Shown piece after piece: positions 5,349 to 11,388 of a stretch of DNA of 11,388 bases. The translations under genes were made by a program, and so were the position numbers. The DNA is from an uncultured Collinsella sp. (GTDB lineage Bacteria; Actinomycetota; Coriobacteriia; Coriobacteriales; Coriobacteriaceae). The stretch spans positions 1 through 11,388 of the forward strand of contig URIJ01000057.1 of NCBI GenBank assembly GCA_900547835.1, read 5' to 3'. Below the pieces are notes generated by a model. That model was not told the DNA's origin. It worked only from the letters and a program-made list of their open reading frames with translations, and did not search any database. Every line of letters begins with the position of its first letter. The stretch's first letter is position 1.

Positions 5349-7011
5349 GAAAGTTTGCTCCTTCCCGATCTTGTTTGCGCTGCTTGCCCTCCTGATCGGC
5401 ATCTGCGCGGTTGTGTTCCCCGCATCCGCGCAGGCCGCGCCGACCTCGACCGGTTCCATCACGGTGAGCGGCGCCGTGGCGAGCAACTACGACGCCTACC
5501 AGATCTTTAGCGCCAACGTCGTCGACGGCGACGGCGACGCCAAGACCTTTACCGACCTCGCTTGGGCAAGCGACGCCGCGCGCGACGCTGTCCTGCCTGT
5601 GCTGCACAGCGCCGGCATGCCCGATTCCCAGACCACCGCGCAGGAAGCTGCCGAGTGGCTTAACACCGATTCCCACCTTACGAGCGCGCTGAGCGCACAG
5701 CTCGCTCGTTCCCTCCAGAGCTCTGGCGCCAGGCCTGCGACCCTTAACGCGGGCACGACGGCCGAGCTGCCCTGTGGCTACTGGCTCATCGTCGCCGACG
5801 ACGACGCCATCGCCCAGGGCGAGGCCGGCACCGCGCCAATCATGGCGCTGGTGGGCGGCAACGCCGTCACCGTCAAGCCCAAGGCCGCGACGCCCAAGGT
5901 CGCCAAGCACGTGCTGGAGGACAGCACCGCCGCATGGCAGAAGGCCGCCGACGCCACGGTCGCCGACGACCTGTACTGGCGCCTCTCCGCCACGGTCCCG
6001 GCGGGCCTTACCGCCTACGACACCTATACGGTGCAGTTCGTCGACACCATGAGCGCGGGGCTCGACCCCTCCAAGGTGGCCGCGAGCATGCGTGTGTACG
6101 TGGCGGCGGGCGCGGACGGCGGCTTTGACGCCGTCCAGACCGGCAAGGACGGGCGCGCCGGCACCGAGCCCGCGAAGGGTTGGACCGACATCACGGCCCA
6201 GTGCGCCACCAAGGTAGCGGCCGACGGCAAGACCTTCACCGTGCGCACCGGCGACCTGATCGCCGCGCTCGGCGGGGCCGACGCCTTCGCCGCGGGCGCC
6301 CGCGTGGTCGCCGTGTACAACGCGCCGCTCAACAGCGCGTGCAACCACGGCATCGCGAAGGGCAACCCCAACGAGGTCTACCTGCGCTACCCGCGCTCTC
6401 CCTTTGCCGACCAGTCCGGCGACGCCGGCTTCACCCGCACGCCGAGCGACGACGCGTGCGCCTACACCTGGGATCTCGCGCTCACCAAACGCGGCAGCGA
6501 CGGCGACAAGCCGCTTGCCGGGGCGATCCTGAGTATTACCGACGACCGCGGTCGCACGCTAGCGGCTGACGGCACGTGGGATGCGGAGGGCAAGGCCACC
6601 GTCACCACGGGCGAGGACGGCCGCGTGACCGTCTCGGGCGTGGACTCGGGCAAGCTGGAGGTCCGCGAGCTCAAGGCGCCCAAGGGCTACACCGCCTTTG
6701 AGGGCACACGCTCCGTGACGGTCAAGGCCGAGGGCCTGGACGTCGACCAGGTGGCCGCCGCCAAGCCCAAACTCACCATCACGGCTGAGTCGCCCCTGCG
6801 CGCCGACAGCGCGGACGGGTCGACGGGCAGCCTGGAGGCGTCGCTCATTAACACGCCCACCGGCACACCCCCTAGCATTACCACCGGAGGCTTTATGCCC
6901 TCGACTGGCGATATGGCAATGTTCACCGCGGCCGCCGCAGCGGCCGCCGGAGCTGCGCTCATCGTGGTCGCGCTCCTGGTCAAGCGGGGAAGTGGCAGCC
7001 ATAAAGAGTAG
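5341..7011 (+). CDS. SpaA-like pilin with D2/CnaB domains, MPSTG sorting signal
   Basis: A 556-residue cell-wall protein. The GTG start at 5341 is preceded by AGGGAGGTGAG, GGAGG ending eight bases before it, and overlaps the end of the adhesin gene by eight bases, so the two are probably translationally coupled. A signal peptide (hydrophobic 8-26, cleavage near A32) leads into an N-terminal pilin domain ending in GYWLIVADD, then VTVKPK with K181 as a possible pilin-polymerisation lysine. A D2-type fimbrial domain (about 195-365) and a CnaB module (K383, E443 in RELKAPKGY) follow. The C-terminus has FMPSTGD (MPSTG 519-523), an Ala-rich membrane helix and KRGSGSHKE. The usual first Leu of LPxTG is Met, and the usual YSN-x-P of the D2 domain reads YPRSP. 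Base composition is clearly more GC-rich (42 of 60 in 5521-5580) than in the other two pilins. Probable minor or ancillary pilin; an alternative backbone is possible. Confidence 0.85.
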   Translation: MNKKVCSFPILFALLALLIGICAVVFPASAQAAPTSTGSITVSGAVASNYDAYQIFSANVVDGDGDAKTFTDLAWASDAARDAVLPVLHSAGMPDSQTTAQEAAEWLNTDSHLTSALSAQLARSLQSSGARPATLNAGTTAELPCGYWLIVADDDAIAQGEAGTAPIMALVGGNAVTVKPKAATPKVAKHVLEDSTAAWQKAADATVADDLYWRLSATVPAGLTAYDTYTVQFVDTMSAGLDPSKVAASMRVYVAAGADGGFDAVQTGKDGRAGTEPAKGWTDITAQCATKVAADGKTFTVRTGDLIAALGGADAFAAGARVVAVYNAPLNSACNHGIAKGNPNEVYLRYPRSPFADQSGDAGFTRTPSDDACAYTWDLALTKRGSDGDKPLAGAILSITDDRGRTLAADGTWDAEGKATVTTGEDGRVTVSGVDSGKLEVRELKAPKGYTAFEGTRSVTVKAEGLDVDQVAAAKPKLTITAESPLRADSADGSTGSLEASLINTPTGTPPSITTGGFMPSTGDMAMFTAAAAAAAGAALIVVALLVKRGSGSHKE

Positions 7012-7119
7012 CTGGCAGCCCCACAGAGAACGGGGCGAGACATAACGAAGCAGATGCTAAGACACAGACAGATGATGATCGATCGAATGAGAACCAACCG
7101 GAAAACGGAGGAAAAGAAG

Positions 7120-8877
7120 ATGAGCATGAGCAAGAACATCGCACGCCTAGCAGTAACGGCAGGCCTCACGGCGGCGTTGAGCTTCGGCGGCGTGATGGCC
7201 CCGGTGACCATGGCGTTTGCTGCGGTCACGCCGACGGTGGCCACGGACGGCAATGTAAAGATTGACGAGAAGACCTATAAGGACACAACCTTTAAGGGCA
7301 TCCAGATTTTCAAGGCAAAGGTTACGCAGAATTATGATGGAAGTGCCTGGTCTGGCGATAAGATCCTTTCCGATATTGATTGGGCGTCGCCTGATGTTAT
7401 GAATGTTGTGACTGGTGCATTTGCTGACGTCGCGAAGGCTCCTGATGCGAATGCAGGCGCTCAGGCTTGGGCCAAGTACATTAAAGATAATGCCGGTGAT
7501 AATGTTGGCCAGACTGCCAAGGTTGACGCTGGCTCCACGTTGGATAAGATTGCTGCCGCACTTGAGGATTCGACTCTAACCTGGACAAACCCAGGCGATT
7601 CCAGCAAGGGAGACTTTAAGGCTTTAAACACCGGCTATTGGCTCTTTGTGACTGCAAATGTTGGTTCGACCACATCTAGCGATTCGGCCAACGGCAATAC
7701 CGACGCCTATACCTCGCCAATCTTCACTGTCGTCGGTGGTGAAGATGTAAAGGCGGAGCCCAAGAAGGACGTCCCCAACGTGACCAAGGCCGTCAAGGAT
7801 GACAAGAACGGCAAGTTTGTTACGGGCAATAGCAAGGACGTTTTCAGTGCTCCCAACAAGTCCGCCGACTCTGCCTCTGAGCAGCCGATTGATTATCAGC
7901 TTGCCGGCACTGTTGCTAGCAACATCAATACGTACACTAAGTACAGCTATGCTTTTACCGACGAGCTTCCTTCTACGATGGTGCCGGTATGCGACGAGAA
8001 CGGTAAGCCGGTCGTTAAGGTCAAAATTGGCGATACGGTCGTAGCGGACAGTTGTTATACAGTGAACTATCCTTCTGAGGAAAGCAACAATAAACTCACT
8101 GTCTCTTTCGATAATCTCAAAGAAGTAAAGAATGAGGCCGGTGAGCCCATTGTCGTTGGCGGTAATTCAAAGGTCTATGTGAACTACCAGGCAAAACTTG
8201 TTGCTAGCAAGATTAACGAGAACATTCTCGGTAAGGCCCAGACAAACACGGTAAAACTGACCTATTCCAACAACCCGCACACCGACGGTACCGGCACTAC
8301 GGTTACGCATCCTGCCTACGACTACACCTACGGCATCGACGTCACCAAGGTTGGTAACGACAAGGATGAGACTGGCAAGCACAAGACCCTCGAAGGCGTT
8401 CAGTTCACGCTACAGGAGAAAGACTCCAGCGAATTTATCAAGGCCGACGGTACCACGACGTCAACTAAGGATAATGCAATTCTGACAACTGACAGCAACG
8501 GCAAGATTAACGTTGTCGGCCTCGACGAGGGCACCTATATCCTCAAGGAGGTTAAGCCTGCGCCTGGCTACAATAACTCCGCAGCAAGCGGTGTGACCTT
8601 TACTATCAGCCGCACGCTCAATCAGGGCGGTACGGATGTGACGCCCGACACTACGAGCGCCATTGTGGCAGGTGAAAATGTCATCCAGCAGAACTCCGCG
8701 AAAGCTGAAGTCGGCAAACTCAGCTTTACCATTGTCGACCAGAAGGGCTCCGGCCTCCCGCTTACCGGCCTTAACGGCGTGACCTTCACTTGGATTGCTG
8801 GCGGCGCGGTGCTGTGCATTGGCGTGGCACACCTCGTCCGCAGCCGTAAGCAGGCTGAGGAGTCCGAGCAGGAGTAA
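7120..8877 (+). CDS. Major-type backbone pilin with isopeptide (D2, CnaB) domains, LPLTG
   Basis: A 585-residue protein with the full SpaA/FimA-type plan. A signal peptide (8-34, cleavage near AFA-A) precedes an N-terminal domain ending at GYWLFVTAN and EDVKAEPKKD, where K215 is the likely pilin-motif lysine used for polymerisation. A fimbrial isopeptide D2 domain (about 245-400) follows, with TNTVKLTYSNNP, the family's typical motif. The C-terminal CnaB module has K410 (DVTKVG) and E477 (YILKEVKPAPGY). Then come LPLTG (546-550), a membrane helix and a charged tail. ATG 7120 has GGAGG (7107-7111) eight bases upstream; ATG 7126 is a weaker alternative. The 108-base gap after the previous gene contains only a weak hairpin (GCCCC 7018-7022 / GGGGC 7032-7036) and no clear promoter, so it is probably the last gene of the operon, ended by the terminator at 8978. 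The ends of the gene are GC-rich and the middle AT-richer. Confidence 0.88.
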   Translation: MSMSKNIARLAVTAGLTAALSFGGVMAPVTMAFAAVTPTVATDGNVKIDEKTYKDTTFKGIQIFKAKVTQNYDGSAWSGDKILSDIDWASPDVMNVVTGAFADVAKAPDANAGAQAWAKYIKDNAGDNVGQTAKVDAGSTLDKIAAALEDSTLTWTNPGDSSKGDFKALNTGYWLFVTANVGSTTSSDSANGNTDAYTSPIFTVVGGEDVKAEPKKDVPNVTKAVKDDKNGKFVTGNSKDVFSAPNKSADSASEQPIDYQLAGTVASNINTYTKYSYAFTDELPSTMVPVCDENGKPVVKVKIGDTVVADSCYTVNYPSEESNNKLTVSFDNLKEVKNEAGEPIVVGGNSKVYVNYQAKLVASKINENILGKAQTNTVKLTYSNNPHTDGTGTTVTHPAYDYTYGIDVTKVGNDKDETGKHKTLEGVQFTLQEKDSSEFIKADGTTTSTKDNAILTTDSNGKINVVGLDEGTYILKEVKPAPGYNNSAASGVTFTISRTLNQGGTDVTPDTTSAIVAGENVIQQNSAKAEVGKLSFTIVDQKGSGLPLTGLNGVTFTWIAGGAVLCIGVAHLVRSRKQAEESEQE

Positions 8878-8977
8878 CGCTCACTCACCCATCCCTTTGG
8901 CAGGTGGGATGTGATGGCCATGAGACTTGCGGACACTTTTCTCGTCCATCCACGTTCTTGCTTTGCCATTCTCTTTT

Positions 8978-9014
8978 CGGGGCAGACTCCGCGCTGGAGT
9001 TTGCCCCGTTTTTT
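8978..9014 (+). terminator. Strong intrinsic terminator of the pilus operon
   Basis: CGGGGCA-G-ACTCC (8978-8990) pairs with GGAGT-T-TGCCCCG (8996-9008), a 13-bp stem including one G-U pair, around the loop GCGCT, followed by six T (9009-9014). It lies 100 bases after the last pilin stop. The intervening 8878-8977 holds only a weak CATCCC/GGGATG hairpin and no gene. Confidence 0.9.
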
Positions 9015-9055
9015 GGATATAGCAGCCAAGCTCCATTGCCCGATGGATCGAGCGT

Positions 9056-9084
9056 ATGACTATCGAACAGATGTTTGCAATTAT
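9056..9084 (+). promoter_or_regulatory. Candidate LexA (SOS) box inside a promoter
   Basis: CGAACAGATGTTTG (9064-9077) matches CGAAC-RNRY-GTTYG, the LexA-box pattern of Bacillus and actinobacteria, at every defined position. It lies between ATGACT (9056-9061, four of six to TTGACA) and AATTAT (9079-9084, four of six to TATAAT), which are 17 bp apart, so LexA binding there would block RNA polymerase. The only gene downstream in the right direction is the small membrane protein at 9181, which would have a leader of about 90 bases. The hexamers are weak; the box itself is the strong part. Confidence 0.5.
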
Positions 9085-9180
9085 TGCGTTTACCAGCTGT
9101 TGGTGCATACACTCGCAGTAAAATGGCTTTGCGACGCATCCCGTGCGCGGGCGGCCGACGACTCGATCGGAGGTCCCCAA

Positions 9181-9333
9181 ATGCTGAAATTCCTTAACGC
9201 GCTCGCCGCCCTCGCGGCGGTGGGCTCGTTCGTCATCGCGTTTCTTGACTCGTATGAGATTCGGTTTAAGGTCCGTAGGCGCACGCGCGGTGCGGACGGT
9301 GGAAGGCATTTGCGCCGCAACAAGCGCAAATAA
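9181..9333 (+). CDS. Small single-span membrane protein, putative SOS-linked microprotein
   Basis: A 50-residue ORF with a strong ribosome site, GGAGGT at 9169-9174, six bases before the ATG. Residues 4-22 (FLNALAALAAVGSFVIAFL) form one hydrophobic helix. The remaining 28 residues contain 12 Arg/Lys and end in HLRRNKRK, so by the positive-inside rule the tail should be cytoplasmic. In-frame codons continue upstream but would run through the pilin terminator and have no ribosome site. A hairpin directly after the stop supports a short independent transcript. I do not recognise a family. The LexA-like box upstream recalls SOS-induced small membrane proteins that block division (YneA, SidA, DidA) or other damage-induced membrane peptides, but no sequence similarity to them is claimed. 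The basic tail could instead bind nucleic acid or acidic lipid. Confidence 0.6.
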   Translation: MLKFLNALAALAAVGSFVIAFLDSYEIRFKVRRRTRGADGGRHLRRNKRK

Positions 9334-9334
9334 G

Positions 9335-9363
9335 AATGCCCGGGGGTCGGATCCCGGGCATTT
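9335..9363 (+). terminator. Hairpin after the small membrane gene, probable terminator
   Basis: A perfect 10-bp stem AATGCCCGGG (9335-9344) / CCCGGGCATT (9353-9362) with loop GGTCGGAT begins one base after the stop codon. The T-run is short (three T, two of them in the stem), so termination may be inefficient. Confidence 0.6.
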
Positions 9364-9384
9364 AACAAAACCAGAAAACTAGGC

Positions 9385-9415
9385 CACCCGCGCTTTCGAT
9401 CACTTACGCGGGGTG
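9385..9415. other. Bulged hairpin between two terminator-like stems
   Basis: CACCCGCG (9385-9392) pairs with CGCGGGGTG (9407-9415) with one extra G, enclosing 14 bases. It is the middle of three consecutive stem-loops and may belong to a small structured RNA; nothing more specific can be said. Confidence 0.35.
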
Positions 9416-9438
9416 CGTCGTTTCCTACTGGCATTGTA

Positions 9439-9470
9439 TCCCGAATCGCCCAGCCGATTCGGGACATTTT
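9439..9470 (+). terminator. Terminator-like hairpin upstream of the toxin-antitoxin operon
   Basis: A perfect 10-bp stem TCCCGAATCG (9439-9448) / CGATTCGGGA (9455-9464), loop CCCAGC, is followed by CATTTT. It would insulate the following operon from upstream transcription, or end a short transcript that begins after 9363. Confidence 0.6.
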
Positions 9471-9503
9471 GAAAACTCAAATGCGGGCCCATACCTGATA
9501 GAA

Positions 9504-9550
9504 ATCACATCATTTCCGAAAATTATGTATAATTCCAATATCAACTGGAA
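9504..9550 (+). promoter_or_regulatory. Promoter of the toxin-antitoxin operon with candidate operator
   Basis: A perfect TATAAT (9528-9533) has ATCACA (9504-9509, four of six to TTGACA) 18 bp upstream. Directly after it an inverted repeat TTCCA (9533-9537)-N8-TGGAA (9546-9550) covers the expected start of transcription. AbiE-type antitoxins are known to repress their own operons through inverted repeats, so this is the natural candidate site for the regulator at 9564. Confidence 0.55.
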
Positions 9551-9563
9551 CTAAGCGAAAAAG

Positions 9564-10532
9564 ATGGAAATGAACGAAGCGCTTACCTACTTACAAGAAG
9601 CACTGGGCCTCTCCGCCAAGGCTAAAACTTGGCCTGGATCCGCACACTTGCCGCTGCATCTGCGGTCGATTGAGGTCCGCGCCGTTGACGCAAATGGTTT
9701 TTCTTTTTTGCTTGCAAGTTTGCCTACTGGCGTCGGGCTTCCCGAGGCCAAAAGGGTCTATAGCCAGCTAACCTTGCGTTCGGAGGCTCCTGTTGTCATT
9801 TCGTTCCCTGATGCCGATGCGCGCCAGCGCAAGGCATTGGTCGCGCAAGGGATTCACTTTGTTTGCCCCGGTAGACAGGCTTTTCTTCCATTTATGGGCG
9901 CTGCCTATACGGAGAGAGGCGGTGCCCGGTTTCATAATCGCGCGACCAAGATGTCACCCAACGCGCAGGCTGCCGCAATCTGGGGAGCAGGTCAGGAGTC
10001 ATATCATCCCGATGACCTTTGTCGTGCGCTCGGGATTTCGGCAAGCCGTGCGAGTGAGGCCATAACCGAGCTTGTAGACAGGGGGCTCGCAAGGCGCGAG
10101 CGGCGCGAAAGGCGTGTCATTGTGTTACCCGTGGTCGTGGATCTACTGCTCAGTGAGCACATTGCAGAGCTTTCCTCGCCTGTCTCGAAGGTTATTTTTG
10201 CAAGGAAGGCACCACAGATTGATCGCCTTGCTGACGCTGGGGAGACGGCGCTCGCTGCGCGTTCGATGCTCGCTGCGCCGGGCGTGGAGCAAAAGGCTGT
10301 CTTAAGAAGTGTATGGCGTGAGCTGCGTGACCTTGAAGTCGCAGACGGGGAACTGCCGGATAACGAAACGGCGATGATCCAAGTGTGGCGCTATGCGCCC
10401 GTGTTTGCCAACTCCTCCCGTATCGACGACATTTCACTTGCGCTATCTTTGGCGGCAATCGACGATGAGCGAATTCAGCTCGAAGTCGATCGCATGTTTG
10501 GAAAGGAATATCCATGGCAAGAAGCGCTGTAA
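9564..10532 (+). CDS. Winged-helix (MarR-like) regulator, putative AbiEi-type antitoxin
   Basis: A 322-residue protein. Residues 1-115 form an N-terminal domain with a conserved-looking core (HLPLHLRS near 28-35, then VVISFPDADARQRKALVAQG and the GRQAFLPFMG block). Residues 147-188 form a winged helix-turn-helix: DDLCRALGISASRASEAITE, then a basic wing, RRERRERRVIVL. LSSPVSK follows near 203-209, and the acidic C-terminal part is of unknown fold. This plan is what I remember from MarR-like regulators found next to AbiEii-type nucleotidyltransferases in Gram-positive bacteria. The gene overlaps the downstream toxin-like gene by 19 bases, a typical antitoxin-first order. The ribosome site before ATG 9564 is weak (GCGAAAAAG); ATG 9570 is an alternative start. 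Unlike classical AbiEi, where the winged helix is N-terminal, here it is central. Antitoxin function is inferred from context. Confidence 0.7.
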   Translation: MEMNEALTYLQEALGLSAKAKTWPGSAHLPLHLRSIEVRAVDANGFSFLLASLPTGVGLPEAKRVYSQLTLRSEAPVVISFPDADARQRKALVAQGIHFVCPGRQAFLPFMGAAYTERGGARFHNRATKMSPNAQAAAIWGAGQESYHPDDLCRALGISASRASEAITELVDRGLARRERRERRVIVLPVVVDLLLSEHIAELSSPVSKVIFARKAPQIDRLADAGETALAARSMLAAPGVEQKAVLRSVWRELRDLEVADGELPDNETAMIQVWRYAPVFANSSRIDDISLALSLAAIDDERIQLEVDRMFGKEYPWQEAL

Positions 10533-11287
10533 AAGGTCTCCAAGAATTTCAGCAGCATATGCAAAAAGCTGCAGGATCGTATGCCCTTATCGGCGGCACG
10601 GCATGCGACATTTTGCTCTCGGAGGCGGGACTTCCGTTTAGGGCGACTCACGATTTTGATGTGGTAATTGTCGCCGATGACCGGTTGCCTCAGACGGCAG
10701 AAGCTATATGGACTTTGGTGCGTGATGGCGGCTATCGCTGCGGCTGGGGCGAAGGTAAAGGCTCGTGTTTTTATCGGTTTACAGAGCCTAAGAGGCCGGG
10801 TTACCCCCATATGATCGAACTCTTCGCGAAGTGCCCCGACTTTCTAAAGGGTCGTGAGGGGATTGATGTGGCGCCAATTCACGTTGATGAAAACATAAGC
10901 AGTCTTTCGGCAATTTTGTTGGACGATGCTTACTACAGCTTGTTCCTTCAGGGAATTCGGACCGTAGGCGGCGTTTCGGTCCTGGGTACGGAATACATTG
11001 TCCCGTTCAAAGCGAAGGCGTATCTCGACCTAAAAGCTAGAAGGGAAGCGGGGGAGAACGTTGATTCGAAGAAGGTAAAAAAGCATAAACGCGATGCGCT
11101 GAGGCTTGCTCAGCTGCTTGGCGAGTCGGAAGGTGTCGACCTGCGCGGAGAACTGAAGGACGATATGATTGCGTTTGTTAAAGATTGTGAGGTGGGCGAC
11201 GTCAATCTGAAACAGATCGGGGTTGCGGGCGCAACGATGGCGCAGTTGCTTGAGACGATGAAAGCAACATATGGCTTGATTGGTTGA
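10514..11287 (+). CDS. AbiEii/AbiGii-like nucleotidyltransferase, putative type IV toxin
   Basis: A 257-residue protein with the DUF1814/AbiEii-type nucleotidyltransferase pattern. GGTACDILL has G27-G28, RATHDFDVV has R43, T45 and metal-binding D47 and D49, and MIELF supplies a possible third acidic residue, E102. VPFKAKAYLDLKARR (K166, K168, R176) and KKHKRDALRLAQLL (189-202) match the helical C-terminal region where this family has conserved Lys/Arg and a K-x-x-D helix. Relatives such as MenT and AbiEii transfer nucleotides, in studied cases to tRNA 3' ends, and stop growth when not balanced by the antitoxin. The start ATG 10514 has GAAAGGA (10501-10507) six bases before it and lies inside the upstream gene, implying coupled expression. 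All expected catalytic residues are present, so the enzyme should be active. A function in phage defence by abortive infection is possible but not shown. Confidence 0.75.
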   Translation: MARSAVKGLQEFQQHMQKAAGSYALIGGTACDILLSEAGLPFRATHDFDVVIVADDRLPQTAEAIWTLVRDGGYRCGWGEGKGSCFYRFTEPKRPGYPHMIELFAKCPDFLKGREGIDVAPIHVDENISSLSAILLDDAYYSLFLQGIRTVGGVSVLGTEYIVPFKAKAYLDLKARREAGENVDSKKVKKHKRDALRLAQLLGESEGVDLRGELKDDMIAFVKDCEVGDVNLKQIGVAGATMAQLLETMKATYGLIG

Positions 11288-11302
11288 GTGTGGTTACGTG
11301 GC

Positions 11303-11333
11303 CCGGACGGTGCAGTCTAGCTGCGTTGTCCGG
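11303..11333 (+). terminator. Hairpin after the toxin-like gene, weak terminator candidate
   Basis: CCGGAC (11303-11308) pairs with GTCCGG (11328-11333), and inside it GCAG (11312-11315) pairs with CTGC (11321-11324), with a symmetric 3-by-3 internal loop. It starts 15 bases after the stop codon but no T-run follows, so it may end or protect the transcript only partly. Confidence 0.4.
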
Positions 11334-11388
11334 CGCGGAAGCTCGCTAATCGGCTATTATTTGTTTAGACAACCTGAGCTATAGAGGA
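11334..11388 (+). promoter_or_regulatory. Possible leader of a gene starting beyond the window
   Basis: TATTAT (11355-11360) could be a -10 box, and the last bases, AGAGGA, look like a ribosome site for a start codon just outside the window. No acceptable -35 was found, so this is weak. Confidence 0.2.

Noticed and set aside
5245..6348. Long minus-strand reading frame opposite the second pilin
   Set aside because: It mirrors the codon pattern of the GC-rich + strand gene, has a low-complexity Gly/Arg/His-rich composition and matches no family. The same holds for the minus-strand frame opposite the first pilin's end (4143-5486).
8889..8910. CATCCC/GGGATG hairpin just after the third pilin as a terminator
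   Set aside because: The stem is short, has no T-run, and a far better terminator follows at 8978-9014.
9089..9124. TTTACC or TTGGTG with TAAAAT (9119-9124) as promoter of the small membrane gene
   Set aside because: The spacers would be 24 or 13 bp, outside the workable range; the boxes around the LexA-like site are better spaced.
8881..9309. Minus-strand frames opposite the terminator and the small membrane gene
   Set aside because: They read through the pilin terminator, show no domain and have no supporting ribosome site.
1..11388. CRISPR array, tRNA or rRNA gene, insertion sequence, attachment site
   Set aside because: By eye there is no regular spaced repeat array, no tRNA T-loop with matching acceptor stem, no rRNA-like block and no transposase or integrase reading frame.

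Overview
The window looks like chromosome of a human-gut coriobacterium, most probably Collinsella or a close relative. This is inferred from a GC-rich background, Gram-positive LPxTG-type surface proteins built from CnaB modules, and intergenic hairpins with a GGGGACAGGCACC-like core. No rRNA or tRNA gene fixes the taxonomy. All supported genes lie on the + strand.

Layout. Positions 1-467 hold the 3' end of an MFS efflux-type transporter. Positions 468-684 are intergenic, with a composite palindrome and a REP-like hairpin. A Cof-type HAD phosphatase follows (685-1506), with a second REP-like hairpin directly behind it. Positions 1507-2012 are an AT-rich regulatory region. It contains two identical 9-bp direct repeats, 12 bp apart, that fit the binding-site pattern of LytTR response regulators (AgrA/AlgR type), plus promoter-like boxes and palindromes. 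The region feeds a three-gene surface-pilus operon (2013-8877): a 1111-residue choice-of-anchor-A adhesin/tip pilin, a 556-residue pilin-like protein and a 585-residue major-type pilin. Each has a signal peptide, CnaB/D2-type isopeptide modules and a different sorting motif (LPLSG, MPSTG, LPLTG). No sortase gene lies in the window. A strong intrinsic terminator (8978-9014) closes the operon.

Next comes a 50-codon gene for a single-span membrane protein with a very basic tail (9181-9333). Its upstream region carries a sequence matching the Gram-positive LexA (SOS) box between promoter-like -35 and -10 hexamers. A cluster of three hairpins follows (9335-9470). The window ends with a two-gene toxin-antitoxin-like operon (9564-11287): a winged-helix regulator overlapping by 19 bases an AbiEii/MenT-like nucleotidyltransferase.

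How the parts may work together. The pilus operon appears to have two layers of control: a quorum- or signal-type response regulator upstream, and a nine-G homopolymer just after the first signal peptide that could switch the tip adhesin on and off by slippage. The most novel candidate is the LexA-box-linked membrane microprotein, which has the profile of an SOS-induced cell-division or envelope effector. All functional statements come from reading the sequence; no searches were run.
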